Shown: piece by piece, positions 9,495 through 18,137 of the stretch
Layout: each line of letters opens with the position of its first letter
How positions within the stretch are numbered: the stretch's first letter is position 1
Source of the DNA: Draconibacterium halophilum
GTDB taxonomy: Bacteria; Bacteroidota; Bacteroidia; Bacteroidales; Prolixibacteraceae
Assembly: GCF_010448835.1 (NCBI RefSeq)
Contig: NZ_CP048409.1
Span: 1,558,001-1,622,000 of the forward strand
Reading direction: 5' to 3'
DNA: 64,000 nucleotides
Position numbers and translations under genes: made by a program
The notes under the pieces: generated by a model
What the model was told of the DNA's origin: nothing
The model's database searches: none
Seen by the model: the letters and a program-made list of their open reading frames with translations, nothing else

Positions 9495-9697
9495 TCTTTG
9501 TTCCATCTCAGCTGCAATTTGCATTTAGAAATATTCACCTTATTAATTGTGGGCTGGCGATTGTAAAATTGAATATGAAAGAAATGCTAAGTCCGTTGTT
9601 CTTTTTTCCCGGAATCGTCCTTTCTTCGTCGTTCTACAAGCTTCTCTCTCTCAATCCTTTTCAATCTTAATTTTTTCAAAAAAAAGATTAAAACCTA

Positions 9698-9726
9698 TTG
9701 TGCTTTGATTAAAATTTGTACTTTTG
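9698..9726 (+). promoter_or_regulatory. Upstream promoter of the ribosomal supercluster (P1)
   Basis: A TTG at 9698-9700, an 18-base spacer and TACTTTTG at 9719-9726 match the Bacteroidota -33/-7 consensus (TTG and TAnnTTTG). Transcription would start ~9733, leaving a leader of ~115 bases before rpsL. Confidence 0.6.
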
Positions 9727-9771
9727 CGAGCCGTTTTTAGGGGGAAAGTGCGCTTTTTCGTCTCGAAACGA

Positions 9772-9801
9772 TTGATAATTAAGGATTTTTGCATAATTTT
9801 G
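9772..9801 (+). promoter_or_regulatory. Downstream promoter of the ribosomal supercluster (P2)
   Basis: A TTG at 9772-9774, a 19-base spacer and TAATTTTG at 9794-9801 give a full match to the Bacteroidota promoter consensus at ideal spacing. The predicted start is ~9808, about 40 bases before rpsL. Tandem promoters are typical of ribosomal operons. Confidence 0.7.
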
Positions 9802-9849
9802 CAGTCCATTTTGAATAAAGATTATTAACTATATAAAAAACAGGTAGTT

Positions 9850-10224
9850 ATGCCAACTATTCAACAGTTAGTTAGAAAAGGAAGACAAGTTAAAGTCGAG
9901 AAAAGTAAGTCTCGGGCTTTAGATTCATGCCCACAACGTCGTGGAGTATGTGTTCGTGTTTATACCACTACGCCAAAGAAACCTAACTCGGCAATGCGTA
10001 AAGTTGCAAGGGTAAGGTTAACCAATGGCAAAGAAGTGAATGCTTACATACCGGGTGAAGGCCACAATCTTCAGGAGCACTCAATTGTGCTTGTTCGTGG
10101 AGGTAGGGTGAAAGACCTTCCGGGTGTACGTTACCACTTAATTCGCGGTGCATTGGATACCGCCGGTGTTGAAGGTCGTCTTCAGCGTCGTTCGAAATAT
10201 GGTGCGAAAAAACCGAAAAAATAA
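9850..10224 (+). CDS. rpsL: Ribosomal protein S12
   Basis: A 124-residue decoding-centre protein of the small subunit. TTTPKKPNSAMRK and GHNLQEHSIVLVRGGRVKDLPG are the universal loops touching helix 44. The lysines classically mutated in streptomycin resistance (in PKKPN and RVKDLPG) are wild type. The C-terminal tail is basic (KYGAKKPKK). It is the first gene of the supercluster, ~40 bases after promoter P2. The rpoB/rpoC genes that often precede it are absent here. Confidence 0.97.
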   Translation: MPTIQQLVRKGRQVKVEKSKSRALDSCPQRRGVCVRVYTTTPKKPNSAMRKVARVRLTNGKEVNAYIPGEGHNLQEHSIVLVRGGRVKDLPGVRYHLIRGALDTAGVEGRLQRRSKYGAKKPKK

Positions 10225-10291
10225 ACAAGTAAAAAGAGTAATTAACTACGTTATTTTCAGTGGTTTGGTTGAGTAAGGAATTCTCTCGATT

Positions 10292-10315
10292 GTCTTCCGG
10301 AGATGAACTGAAGAC
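10292..10315 (+). promoter_or_regulatory. Hairpin in the rpsL-rpsG spacer, possible translational control site
   Basis: GTCTTC (10292-10297) pairs with GAAGAC (10310-10315) across a 12-base loop. A short GCCT/GGGC pairing follows at ~10317-10326, ahead of the rpsG start at 10359. The 134-base spacer is the longest inside this ribosomal cluster. In E. coli the equivalent spacer binds S7 to autoregulate the operon; a similar role here is inference from position only. Confidence 0.35.
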
Positions 10316-10358
10316 CGCCTAAGGGCAGCCGATTTAGATAACACTAAAAAGTTTTAAA

Positions 10359-10835
10359 ATGAGAAAGTCAAAACCAAAGAAGAGGATTTTGTTACCAGAT
10401 CCAAAATTTAATGATGTTCTGGTAACTCGCTTTGTAAACGACCTGATGGTACATGGTAAAAAATCTACAGCTTACAGCATTTTCTACGATACTATGGATC
10501 TGATAGAAAAACGCATGAAAGATGCAGAGCAATCACCACTTGAAGTTTGGAAAAAAGCATTGGAGAACATTACTCCAAATGTAGAGGTTAAGAGTCGCCG
10601 TGTTGGTGGTGCTACATTCCAGGTTCCAATGGAAGTTCGTCAGGAAAGAAAAAATGCCATCAGCATGAAGAATATGATCATATTTGCCCGTAAACGCTCG
10701 GGAAAATCAATGGCTGATAAATTATCTGCAGAGATTATTGCTGCTTTTAATGAAGAAGGTGGAGCATTCAAGAGAAAAGAAGATACGCACAGAATGGCAG
10801 AAGCTAACCGTGCATTCGCACACTTCAGATTCTAG
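10359..10835 (+). CDS. rpsG: Ribosomal protein S7
   Basis: A 158-residue primary 16S rRNA-binding protein that nucleates assembly of the 30S head. Conserved VTRFVNDLMVHGKKSTAY near residue 24, then ENITPNVEVKSRRVGG and the C-terminal DTHRMAEANRAFAHFRF. It sits between rpsL (134 bases upstream) and fusA (57 bases downstream), the classic str order. Confidence 0.97.
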   Translation: MRKSKPKKRILLPDPKFNDVLVTRFVNDLMVHGKKSTAYSIFYDTMDLIEKRMKDAEQSPLEVWKKALENITPNVEVKSRRVGGATFQVPMEVRQERKNAISMKNMIIFARKRSGKSMADKLSAEIIAAFNEEGGAFKRKEDTHRMAEANRAFAHFRF

Positions 10836-10892
10836 TTTAGAGATAGTATAATATAGTTTAGTAAAATTGGTAATAGAAAATAGGTTTAAAAA

Positions 10893-13004
10893 ATGGCTAA
10901 ACAAGATCTGAAATATACCAGAAACATTGGTATTATGGCGCATATCGACGCCGGTAAAACCACTGTAACAGAAAGAATTCTGTTTTATACGGGTTTGACT
11001 CACCGTATTGGTGAGGTGCACGATGGTGCCGCTACCATGGACTGGATGGAGCAAGAGCAGGAAAGAGGTATTACTATTACTTCTGCTGCAACTACTACTT
11101 TTTGGAAGCACAAAGAGCAGGAATACAAAGTAAATATTATAGATACACCAGGACACGTTGACTTCACTGTTGAGGTTGAGCGTTCATTGAGAATCCTGGA
11201 CGGAACTGTAGCATTGTTCTGCGCCGTTGGTGGTGTAGAAGCACAGTCGGAAACAGTATGGCGTCAGGCCGAAAAATATGGTGTTCCGCGTATTGCATTT
11301 GTAAATAAAATGGACCGTCAGGGTGCTGATTTCTTTAATGTTTATAAAGAAATTAAAGAAAAATTAGGTGCTAATCCGGTACCAATGCAAATTCCTATTG
11401 GTTCTGAAGAAACTTTCGAAGGGGTAATCGACCTCGTTGAAATGAAGGCAATCCGCTGGGAAGATGACGCAACAATGGGAACCAAGTATGTGCTTGATGA
11501 GATTCCTGCTGATTTGCAAGAGCAAGCTGAAGAGTGGAAAGAAAATTTGGTTGAAGCAGTAGCTGAAGTTGATGACGAGATCTTAGAACGTTATTTCGAA
11601 GATCCAGATTCAATAACTAAAGACGAAATGTTGGCTGTAATCCGTAAAGCAACTTTGGAAGGAGTAATCATTCCAATGATGTGTGGATCAGCGTTTAAAA
11701 ATAAAGGTGTTCAGCGTTTGCTGGATGCTGTATGTGAGTTCTTGCCATCACCACTTGATAAAGGTGAAATTAAAGGCAAAAACCCTGTAATTGATAAAGA
11801 AGTTACACGTAAGCCTGATGCTGATGAGCCATTGGCAGCTTTGGCATTTAAAATTGCTACCGACCCATTTGTTGGTCGTTTGGCATTTATTCGTGTATAT
11901 TCTGGTAAAATCGAATCGGGTTCTACTGTTTACAACTCGCGTACAGGAAAAAAAGAGCGTATCTCGCGTTTATACCAGATGCACTCTAACAAGCAAAACC
12001 CAAAAGATGTTATCGAAGCAGGTGATATTTGTGCTGCAGTAGGTTTTAAAGATATTCGTACCGGAGATACACTGGGCGACCTTAAAAACCCAATCGAGCT
12101 GGAAAGCATGGATTTCCCGGAACCGGTAATTGGTATTGCCATTGAGCCTAAGTCGCAAAAAGATGTTGACAAATTAGGAAATGGATTGGCAAAACTGGCA
12201 GAAGAAGATCCCACATTCGTTGTTCGTACCGATGAAGATTCAGGTCAGACTGTAATTCGCGGTATGGGTGAACTTCACCTTGAAATTTTGGTTGACCGTT
12301 TACGTCGCGAATTCAAGGTAGAATGTAACCAGGGAGCGCCACAAGTTGCCTACAAAGAAGCAATTACTCAGTCGGTTGAATTGCGCGAAGTATTTAAGAA
12401 ACAGACAGGTGGTCGCGGTAAATTTGCCGATATTATTGTAAAGGTAGAACCTGCTGAAGAAGGAAAAGAAGGTCTTGAATTTATCGATTCGGTAAAAGGT
12501 GGACGTATTCCTCGTGAATTTATTCCTTCTGTAGAAAAAGGTTTTAAAGATGCATTGTCAAATGGTCCGTTAGCAGGATTCCCTATCGATAGCCTGAAAG
12601 TAACTTTGATTGATGGTTCGTTCCATCCTGTAGATTCAGACCAGTTATCGTTCGAGATTTGTGCTCGCCAGGCATTTAAAAGTGCTGCATCGAAAGCAAA
12701 ACCTGCACTTCTTGAGCCAATTATGAATGTTGAGGTTGTTACTCCTGAGGAGTACATGGGTGATATTATTGCCGACCTTAACCGTCGTCGTGGCGAAATT
12801 GCAAGTATGGATAGCAAAGGTAACGCGAAAGTAATCGAAGCAAAAGTTCCACTGTCAGAACAATTTGGTTATGTTACCGTATTACGTACACTTTCATCGG
12901 GTCGTGCTACTTCTTCAATGGAATTTAGCCATTATGCCGAAGTGCCACGAGGTTTGGCCGAGAAAGTGTTGACAGATGTACAAGGAAGAATTGATTTATT
13001 ATAA
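10893..13004 (+). CDS. fusA: Elongation factor G
   Basis: A 703-residue translocation GTPase. G1 is AHIDAGKTT near residue 17, G3 is DTPGHVDFT and G4 is NKMDRQGAD. Domains II-V follow, with domain IV including a conserved GGRGKFADI segment and domain V ending ...AEVPRGLAEKVL. It catalyses tRNA-mRNA translocation and, with ribosome recycling factor, subunit splitting. The third gene of the str cluster; no tuf gene follows, rpsJ comes next after 22 bases. Confidence 0.97.
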   Translation: MAKQDLKYTRNIGIMAHIDAGKTTVTERILFYTGLTHRIGEVHDGAATMDWMEQEQERGITITSAATTTFWKHKEQEYKVNIIDTPGHVDFTVEVERSLRILDGTVALFCAVGGVEAQSETVWRQAEKYGVPRIAFVNKMDRQGADFFNVYKEIKEKLGANPVPMQIPIGSEETFEGVIDLVEMKAIRWEDDATMGTKYVLDEIPADLQEQAEEWKENLVEAVAEVDDEILERYFEDPDSITKDEMLAVIRKATLEGVIIPMMCGSAFKNKGVQRLLDAVCEFLPSPLDKGEIKGKNPVIDKEVTRKPDADEPLAALAFKIATDPFVGRLAFIRVYSGKIESGSTVYNSRTGKKERISRLYQMHSNKQNPKDVIEAGDICAAVGFKDIRTGDTLGDLKNPIELESMDFPEPVIGIAIEPKSQKDVDKLGNGLAKLAEEDPTFVVRTDEDSGQTVIRGMGELHLEILVDRLRREFKVECNQGAPQVAYKEAITQSVELREVFKKQTGGRGKFADIIVKVEPAEEGKEGLEFIDSVKGGRIPREFIPSVEKGFKDALSNGPLAGFPIDSLKVTLIDGSFHPVDSDQLSFEICARQAFKSAASKAKPALLEPIMNVEVVTPEEYMGDIIADLNRRRGEIASMDSKGNAKVIEAKVPLSEQFGYVTVLRTLSSGRATSSMEFSHYAEVPRGLAEKVLTDVQGRIDLL

Positions 13005-13026
13005 TAATTTGTAACAATTTTCTCTT

Positions 13027-13332
13027 ATGAGTCAAAAGATCAGGATTAAGCTAAAATCGTACGATCACAACTTGGTAGACAAGTCGGCTGAGAAAATCGT
13101 TAAAACCGTAAAAACTACAGGTGCTGTAGTAAGTGGTCCTATTCCACTTCCTACTCATCGCAGAGTTTTCACCGTTTTACGTTCAACCTTCGTAAATAAA
13201 AAATCGAGGGAGCAATTTCAGTTGTCATCTTACAAACGTTTGATCGACATTTATAGCTCAACCGCTAAAACAATCGACGCATTAATGAAGCTGGAGCTTC
13301 CTAGTGGCGTTGAAGTAGAAATTAAAGTTTGA
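13027..13332 (+). CDS. rpsJ: Ribosomal protein S10
   Basis: A 101-residue 30S head protein (NusE), also part of the transcription antitermination complex. It begins SQKIRIKLKSYDHNLVDKSA and has the loop GPIPLPTHRRVFTVLRS. First gene of the S10-type segment, 22 bases after fusA with no obvious promoter between, so the str and S10 blocks probably share transcripts. Confidence 0.97.
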   Translation: MSQKIRIKLKSYDHNLVDKSAEKIVKTVKTTGAVVSGPIPLPTHRRVFTVLRSTFVNKKSREQFQLSSYKRLIDIYSSTAKTIDALMKLELPSGVEVEIKV

Positions 13333-13354
13333 TAATCTAAAGTAGTCGAAAAAA

Positions 13355-13984
13355 ATGGCTGGTATTATTGGAAAAAAAATCGGAATGACATCCGTATTCA
13401 GTGTTGAGGGGAAAAACATCCCATGCACTGTGATTGAGGCCGGACCTTGTGTAGTTACACAAGTGAAGACGGCAGAGACCGACGGCTACGAAGCGCTTCA
13501 GTTAGCTTATGGCGAGAAAAAAGACAAGCACGCCACTAAAGCTGAAGTTGGCCACTTTAAAAAGGCTGGTGTTTCACCAAAGCGCAAAGTAGTAGAGTTT
13601 CATAACACCTATCAGGAAGAGTTTGAAATGGGACAAGAGATTGATGTTAGCATCTTCGAAGAGAAGGACTATGTTGATATCATCGGAGTTTCAAAAGGTA
13701 AAGGTTTTCAGGGTGTAGTAAAACGTCACAATTTCCGTGGTGTTAATGATGCTACACACGGTCAGCACAACAGGCTGAGAGCACCTGGTTCTATCGGTGC
13801 ATCATCATGGCCTTCACGCGTATTTAAAGGTATGCGTATGGCTGGTAGAGACGGTGGTAAGACAATTACTATCGAAAACCTTGAAGTAGTAAAGATTATT
13901 CCCGAGAAGAATGTAATAGTGGTAAAAGGTTCGGTACCTGGCGCCAAAGGTTCATACTTAATTATTAGAAAACAATGGAACTAA
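13355..13984 (+). CDS. rplC: Ribosomal protein L3
   Basis: A 209-residue early-assembly 23S rRNA-binding protein reaching towards the peptidyl-transferase centre. It starts MAGIIGKKIGMT and has the long-loop motif GVVKRHNFRG...THGQHNRLRAPGSIG. The glutamine in HGQHN is the usual N5-methylation site of L3. The 3' end overlaps rplD by 10 bases in another frame. Confidence 0.97.
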   Translation: MAGIIGKKIGMTSVFSVEGKNIPCTVIEAGPCVVTQVKTAETDGYEALQLAYGEKKDKHATKAEVGHFKKAGVSPKRKVVEFHNTYQEEFEMGQEIDVSIFEEKDYVDIIGVSKGKGFQGVVKRHNFRGVNDATHGQHNRLRAPGSIGASSWPSRVFKGMRMAGRDGGKTITIENLEVVKIIPEKNVIVVKGSVPGAKGSYLIIRKQWN

Positions 13985-14604
13985 GTGTACTGAATATAGA
14001 AGGAAAAGAAACCGGAAAGAAAGTCACTTTAAACGACCAGATTTTCGGTATTGAACCCAGCGACCACGCCATTTATTTGGATGTAAAACAATACATGGCT
14101 AACCAACGCCAGGGTACAAGTAAAACTAAAGAACGGGCTGAAATAACAGGAAGCACCAAAAAGATTAAAAGACAAAAAGGTACCGGTACGGCACGTGCAG
14201 GTAGTATCAAGTCTCCTTTATTCCGAGGTGGTGGTACTATTTTTGGTCCACGTCCGCGTAACTACGGTTTCAAGCTGAACAAAAAAGTAAAGCATTTGGC
14301 CCGTAAATCAGCTTTAACTTACAAAGCAAACGATAAGAGCATCGTTGTTATTGAAGACTTCAATTTTGAAGCTCCGAAAACAAAAGAGATGGTAGCCTTA
14401 CAAAGTAATCTGCAAATAGCTGAAAAAAAGGCACTTTTCGTTTTACCAACTGAAAATAATAACATATATTTGTCGTCGCGAAATTTGCGAGACGTATCGG
14501 TTGTAACTGCTTCTGAGTTAAGTACTTATCAGATTTTGAATGCAAAAGCGATTGTGCTTTGCGAAGGATCTGTTGCGAAAATTGAAGAAGCATTTAAACT
14601 TTAA
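13975..14604 (+). CDS. rplD: Ribosomal protein L4
   Basis: A 209-residue protein lining the peptide exit tunnel. The extended loop is visible as QRQGTSKTKERAEITGSTKK and KGTGTARAGSIKSP, where macrolide-resistance changes map in other bacteria. Its ATG lies 10 bases inside rplC, implying translational coupling. In E. coli L4 autoregulates the S10 operon; no leader evidence for that was sought here beyond the overlap. Confidence 0.96.
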   Translation: MELSVLNIEGKETGKKVTLNDQIFGIEPSDHAIYLDVKQYMANQRQGTSKTKERAEITGSTKKIKRQKGTGTARAGSIKSPLFRGGGTIFGPRPRNYGFKLNKKVKHLARKSALTYKANDKSIVVIEDFNFEAPKTKEMVALQSNLQIAEKKALFVLPTENNNIYLSSRNLRDVSVVTASELSTYQILNAKAIVLCEGSVAKIEEAFKL

Positions 14605-14616
14605 CGGATAAAAAAA

Positions 14617-14907
14617 ATGGAAATATTAGTAAAACCATTAGTTACAGAAAAAATGACCGACCAGTCGGAACGTTTTAACCGTTACGGTTTTGTGGTAGCT
14701 CGCGATGCAAGTAAACCTGAAATTAAAAAAGCGGTTGAAGATCTTTATAACGTTTCGGTTGAAAGCGTGAATACCATGGTTTATGGTGGTAAAGTAAAAT
14801 CGAGATACACCAAAGGCGGTATTATTACCGGTAAAACAACAACTTACAAAAAAGCTATTGTTACTTTGGTTGATGGAGATAGTATTGACTTTTATAGTAA
14901 TATATAA
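14617..14907 (+). CDS. rplW: Ribosomal protein L23
   Basis: A 96-residue protein at the tunnel exit that docks trigger factor and SRP. It begins MEILVKPLVTEKMT and has RYGFVVARDASKPEIKKAVEDLYNV. Twelve bases separate it from rplD and 20 from rplB. Confidence 0.96.
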   Translation: MEILVKPLVTEKMTDQSERFNRYGFVVARDASKPEIKKAVEDLYNVSVESVNTMVYGGKVKSRYTKGGIITGKTTTYKKAIVTLVDGDSIDFYSNI

Positions 14908-14927
14908 TCGTATAATTAATTAGTATT

Positions 14928-15751
14928 ATGGCAGTAAGAAAACTGAAACCAGTAACTCCGGGTCAGAGGCACAAAGTAATTGGTGCTTTTGATACCATTA
15001 CTGCATCTACGCCTGAAAAATCATTGTTGGAGCCCATTAAAAAGTCCGGTGGTCGTAATAACCAGGGACGTATGACAATGAGGTATATAGGCGGGGACAT
15101 AAACGCAAATACCGTATTATCGACTTTATGCGCGATAAAGACGGTGTTGCAGCTGTAGTCGATTCAATTCAGTACGATCCAAATCGTACTGCTCGCATCG
15201 CGCTTCTGAAATACGAAGACGGTGACAAACGTTACATGATTGCGCCTAACGGGTTGCAAGTTGGCCAAACTGTAAAGAGCGGTACTGGAATCGAACCTGA
15301 AGTTGGGAATTGTCTTCCCCTGGCTGAAATACCTCTGGGTACTTTGGTACACAACATTGAACTTCATCCCGGACAGGGTGGAGTTATGGCGCGTAGTGCA
15401 GGTGCATACGCACAATTGACCTCACGTGAAGGTAAATACGCAATTTTGAAATTGCCTTCAGGCGAATCTCGTATGGTACTTACGTCCTGCAGGGCTACAG
15501 TAGGTACGGTTGGAAATACAGAACATATCGTTGAGAAATCGGGTAAAGCCGGTCGCTCGCGTTGGTTAGGAAGAAGACCTCGTGTTCGTGGTGTAGTAAT
15601 GAATCCTGTCGATCACCCAATGGGTGGTGGAGAAGGTAAAAACTCAGGAGGACACCCAAGATCACGAAATGGTATGCTTGCGAAAGGTTATAAAACCCGT
15701 TCGAAGAAAAAAGCTTCCAACAAGTATATTGTAGAACGTAGGAAAAAATAA
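14928..15751 (+). CDS. rplB: Ribosomal protein L2, reading frame interrupted
   Basis: The universally essential core 50S protein, needed for subunit association and peptidyl transfer. Residues 1-55 read in the frame of 14928 (MAVRKLKPVTPGQRH...MRYIGG) and the rest in another frame (RDKDGVAAVV...MNPVDHPMGGGEG, C-terminal KKASNKYIVERRKK). The two frames join at the GGGG run 15093-15096: one additional G gives the invariant GGGHKRKYR. With it the product is 274 residues, the usual length. A cell cannot live without L2, so a sequencing or assembly undercall is by far the likeliest cause. The annotated span is the intended gene. Confidence 0.95.
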
Positions 15752-15764
15752 AGAGGAATAAATT

Positions 15765-16040
15765 ATGAGTCGTTCATTAAAAAAAGGCCCTTTTATCGAT
15801 TTCAAGCTAGAACGTAAAGTTGTAGCGATGAATGAATCGAACAAAAAATCGGTTGTGAAAACCTGGGCTAGAGCATCAGTAATTTCTCCTGATTTTGTAG
15901 GACACACTATTGCAGTACATAATGGAAACAAGTTCATCCCGGTATATGTCACCGAAAATATGGTGGGACACCGTTTGGGCGAATTTGCTCCAACCCGTAC
16001 ATTCAGGGGCATGCTGGTAATAAGAAAAGATAGGCATTAA
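15765..16040 (+). CDS. rpsS: Ribosomal protein S19
   Basis: A 91-residue 30S head protein near the A-site finger and S13. It begins SRSLKKGPFIDFKL and has VTENMVGHRLGEFAPTR. A GAGG purine stretch lies 8 bases before its ATG, one of the few Shine-Dalgarno-like sites in this cluster. Confidence 0.96.
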   Translation: MSRSLKKGPFIDFKLERKVVAMNESNKKSVVKTWARASVISPDFVGHTIAVHNGNKFIPVYVTENMVGHRLGEFAPTRTFRGMLVIRKDRH

Positions 16041-16059
16041 TATTTAAAAAGTAAGTACA

Positions 16060-16479
16060 ATGGGTGCCAGAAAAAGACTAGCAGCAGAGAAAAGAAAAGA
16101 AGAGAAAAAACAACAATATTTTGCTGTTTTAAGAAACTGCCCTACATCTCCAAGGAAAATGAGGTTAGTAGCCGATATGATCCGTGGAATGGAGGTTAAT
16201 AAAGCGTTAGATGTATTGAAGTATTCTTCAAAAGAAGCATCGCGCAGGGTAGAAAAACTTCTGCTTTCGGCCATCGCCAATTGGCAGGCTAAAAACGAAG
16301 GAGTTCGTTTAGAAGAAAGTGAACTTTACGTATCACAAATCATGGTAGATTCAGGTCGTATTTTGAAACGTTTACGTCCGGCTCCCCAGGGTCGTGCACA
16401 CCGTATCAGAAAACGCTCGAATCACGTGACTATTTACGTAGACAGTAAAGAAAGTGTTGTTGAAGAAAACCTTAATTAA
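16060..16479 (+). CDS. rplV: Ribosomal protein L22
   Basis: A 139-residue exit-tunnel protein. NCPTSPRKMRLVADMIRG marks the globular domain; the beta-hairpin that reaches the tunnel constriction ends in RPAPQGRAHRIRKRSNHVTI. An N-terminal basic extension (GARKRLAAEKRKEEKKQ) precedes the core, and a short acidic tail follows it. Confidence 0.96.
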   Translation: MGARKRLAAEKRKEEKKQQYFAVLRNCPTSPRKMRLVADMIRGMEVNKALDVLKYSSKEASRRVEKLLLSAIANWQAKNEGVRLEESELYVSQIMVDSGRILKRLRPAPQGRAHRIRKRSNHVTIYVDSKESVVEENLN

Positions 16480-16485
16480 TAGTAC

Positions 16486-17196
16486 ATGGGACAAAAAGTA
16501 AATCCGATAGCAAATCGTTTGGGTTTCATCAAAGGATGGGATTCAAACTGGTTCGGTGGTGATAATTACGGCGATAAGCTGGTTGAAGACCAAAAGATCA
16601 GGAAATACCTGAACGCTCGTTTGGCCAAAGCCAGCATCTCAAGAATCGTTATAGAACGTACCTTGAAGCTGATCACCATAACCGTTCATACTTCGCGACC
16701 AGGTATTATTATTGGTAAAGGAGGTCAGGAAGTTGACAAACTGAAAGAAGAATTAAAAAACATTACCAAAAAAGAGGTTCAAATCAACATTTTCGAGATC
16801 AAACGTCCTGAACTGGACGCTAAGATCGTTGCAAATAACATCGCACGTCAGCTTGAGGGTAAGATTGCTTACCGTAGAGCTGTTAAAATGTCCATCGCTT
16901 CAACCATGAGAATGGGAGCCGAAGGAATCAAGATTTTGGTTTCGGGTAGGTTAAACGGAGCAGAAATGGCACGTGCCGAGATGTATAAAGACGGCCGTAC
17001 TCCGCTACATACTTTGCGTGCAGATATTGACTACGCATTGGCAGAAGCATTAACAAAAACCGGACTTATTGGAATTAAAGTTTGGATTTGTAAGGGTATG
17101 GTATATGGAAATCGCGACCTTTCTCCTAACCTCGGACAAAAGTCCGGACGTGGTGGAAACAGAGGTGGTGGTAACCGCAACCGTCGTAGAAAATAG
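16486..17196 (+). CDS. rpsC: Ribosomal protein S3
   Basis: A 236-residue protein of the mRNA entry channel with helicase-related residues. It opens MGQKVNPIANRLGFIKGW, has the KH-domain GXXG loop in PGIIIGKGGQEVDKL and the C-terminal domain GAEMARAEMYKDGRTPLHTLRADIDY (quoted in part). A Gly/Arg/Asn-rich tail ends the protein. Six bases after rplV. Confidence 0.97.
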   Translation: MGQKVNPIANRLGFIKGWDSNWFGGDNYGDKLVEDQKIRKYLNARLAKASISRIVIERTLKLITITVHTSRPGIIIGKGGQEVDKLKEELKNITKKEVQINIFEIKRPELDAKIVANNIARQLEGKIAYRRAVKMSIASTMRMGAEGIKILVSGRLNGAEMARAEMYKDGRTPLHTLRADIDYALAEALTKTGLIGIKVWICKGMVYGNRDLSPNLGQKSGRGGNRGGGNRNRRRK

Positions 17197-17224
17197 TGGT
17201 TTAACACTCATAATCTAAAAAAGG

Positions 17225-17647
17225 ATGTTACAGCCAAAAAAAGTAAAATTTAGAAGAGTACAAAAGGGCCGAATGAAAGGTAACGCACAACGCGGAAACC
17301 AATTGGCATTTGGTTCATTTGGAATAAAGTCGTTGGAAGAGTCGTGGATTACCGGTAGGCAAATTGAAGCTGCCAGGGTTGCGGTAACACGTCACATGCA
17401 ACGTCGTGGACAAATTTGGATCCGAATATTCCCCGATAAACCGATTACCAAAAAGCCAGCCGAAGTAAGGATGGGTAAAGGTAAAGGTGCTCCTGAAGGA
17501 TTTGTTGCTCCGATAGCTCCGGGCCGTATTATTATTGAAGCTGATGGTGTTCCGTTAGGAATGGCTAAAGAAGCTTTAAGACTAGCAGCTCAGAAACTAC
17601 CGGTAAAAACAAAGTTTATGGTTAGACGTGATTATGTTGAAGAATAA
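17225..17647 (+). CDS. rplP: Ribosomal protein L16
   Basis: A 140-residue protein that positions A-site tRNA on the 50S subunit. MLQPKKVKFRRVQKGRMKG and MGKGKGAPEGFVAPI are family hallmarks. It is followed after 13 bases by rpmC. Confidence 0.97.
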   Translation: MLQPKKVKFRRVQKGRMKGNAQRGNQLAFGSFGIKSLEESWITGRQIEAARVAVTRHMQRRGQIWIRIFPDKPITKKPAEVRMGKGKGAPEGFVAPIAPGRIIIEADGVPLGMAKEALRLAAQKLPVKTKFMVRRDYVEE

Positions 17648-17660
17648 AATTAGGTGAATC

Positions 17661-17864
17661 ATGAAAGTAAGTGAAATCAAAGAAATGGCGATCAACGAAA
17701 TCGTTGAGCGTCTGCAGATTGAAAAAGAAAATCTTGTTCGCCTAAGAATGAATCATGCCGTATCGCCGCTTGAGAATCCTAACAAAATTAAGGAAACTAA
17801 AGCAGCCATTGCACGCTTGAATACAATTCTTCGCGAAAGAGAATTAAACGAAAATCAGAAGTAA
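17661..17864 (+). CDS. rpmC: Ribosomal protein L29
   Basis: A 67-residue two-helix protein beside L23 at the exit tunnel. Begins MKVSEIKEMAINEIVERL; ends with an ARLNTILRERE helix typical of the family (usually ARIKTVLRER). Confidence 0.95.
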   Translation: MKVSEIKEMAINEIVERLQIEKENLVRLRMNHAVSPLENPNKIKETKAAIARLNTILRERELNENQK

Positions 17865-17871
17865 TTCAACG

Positions 17872-18135
17872 ATGGAAAATAAAGTAAGAAATCTCAGAAA
17901 GGAGAGAGTCGGGGTCGTTGTTAGTGATAAAATGGACAAATCGATTGTGGTTGCTGAAAAACGCAAGGAAAAGCACCCGATCTATGGTAAGTTCGTTAAC
18001 AAAACTACCAAGTTTCATGTCCACGATGAGAAAAATGATTGCAACATTGGCGATACAGTAAGGATTATGGAAACTCGTCCTTTAAGTAAAACCAAGTGTT
18101 GGAGAGTAGTTGAAATAATTGAAAGAGCTAAGTAA
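17872..18135 (+). CDS. rpsQ: Ribosomal protein S17
   Basis: An 87-residue OB-fold protein binding 16S rRNA helices 7 and 11. VVSDKMDKSIVVAEKRKEKHPIYGKF and CNIGDTVRIMETRPLSKTK are diagnostic (quoted in part). Seven bases after rpmC and two before rplN. Confidence 0.96.
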   Translation: MENKVRNLRKERVGVVVSDKMDKSIVVAEKRKEKHPIYGKFVNKTTKFHVHDEKNDCNIGDTVRIMETRPLSKTKCWRVVEIIERAK

Positions 18136-18137
18136 TC

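Larger units (their letters stand above)
9495..9849 (+). other. 355-base intergenic region carrying the ribosomal operon promoters
   Basis: No convincing gene lies between the hlyD-like stop and rpsL. The first half is featureless apart from AATCTT/AAGATT arms flanking T and A runs near 9665-9690, a weak terminator candidate. The second half has two promoter matches (9698-9726 and 9772-9801) and an A/T-rich leader before rpsL. Confidence 0.6.

Noticed and set aside
9470..9670. 66-codon plus-strand frame after the hlyD-like gene
   Set aside because: It starts inside hlyD, has no recognisable motif and ends just before the ribosomal promoters.
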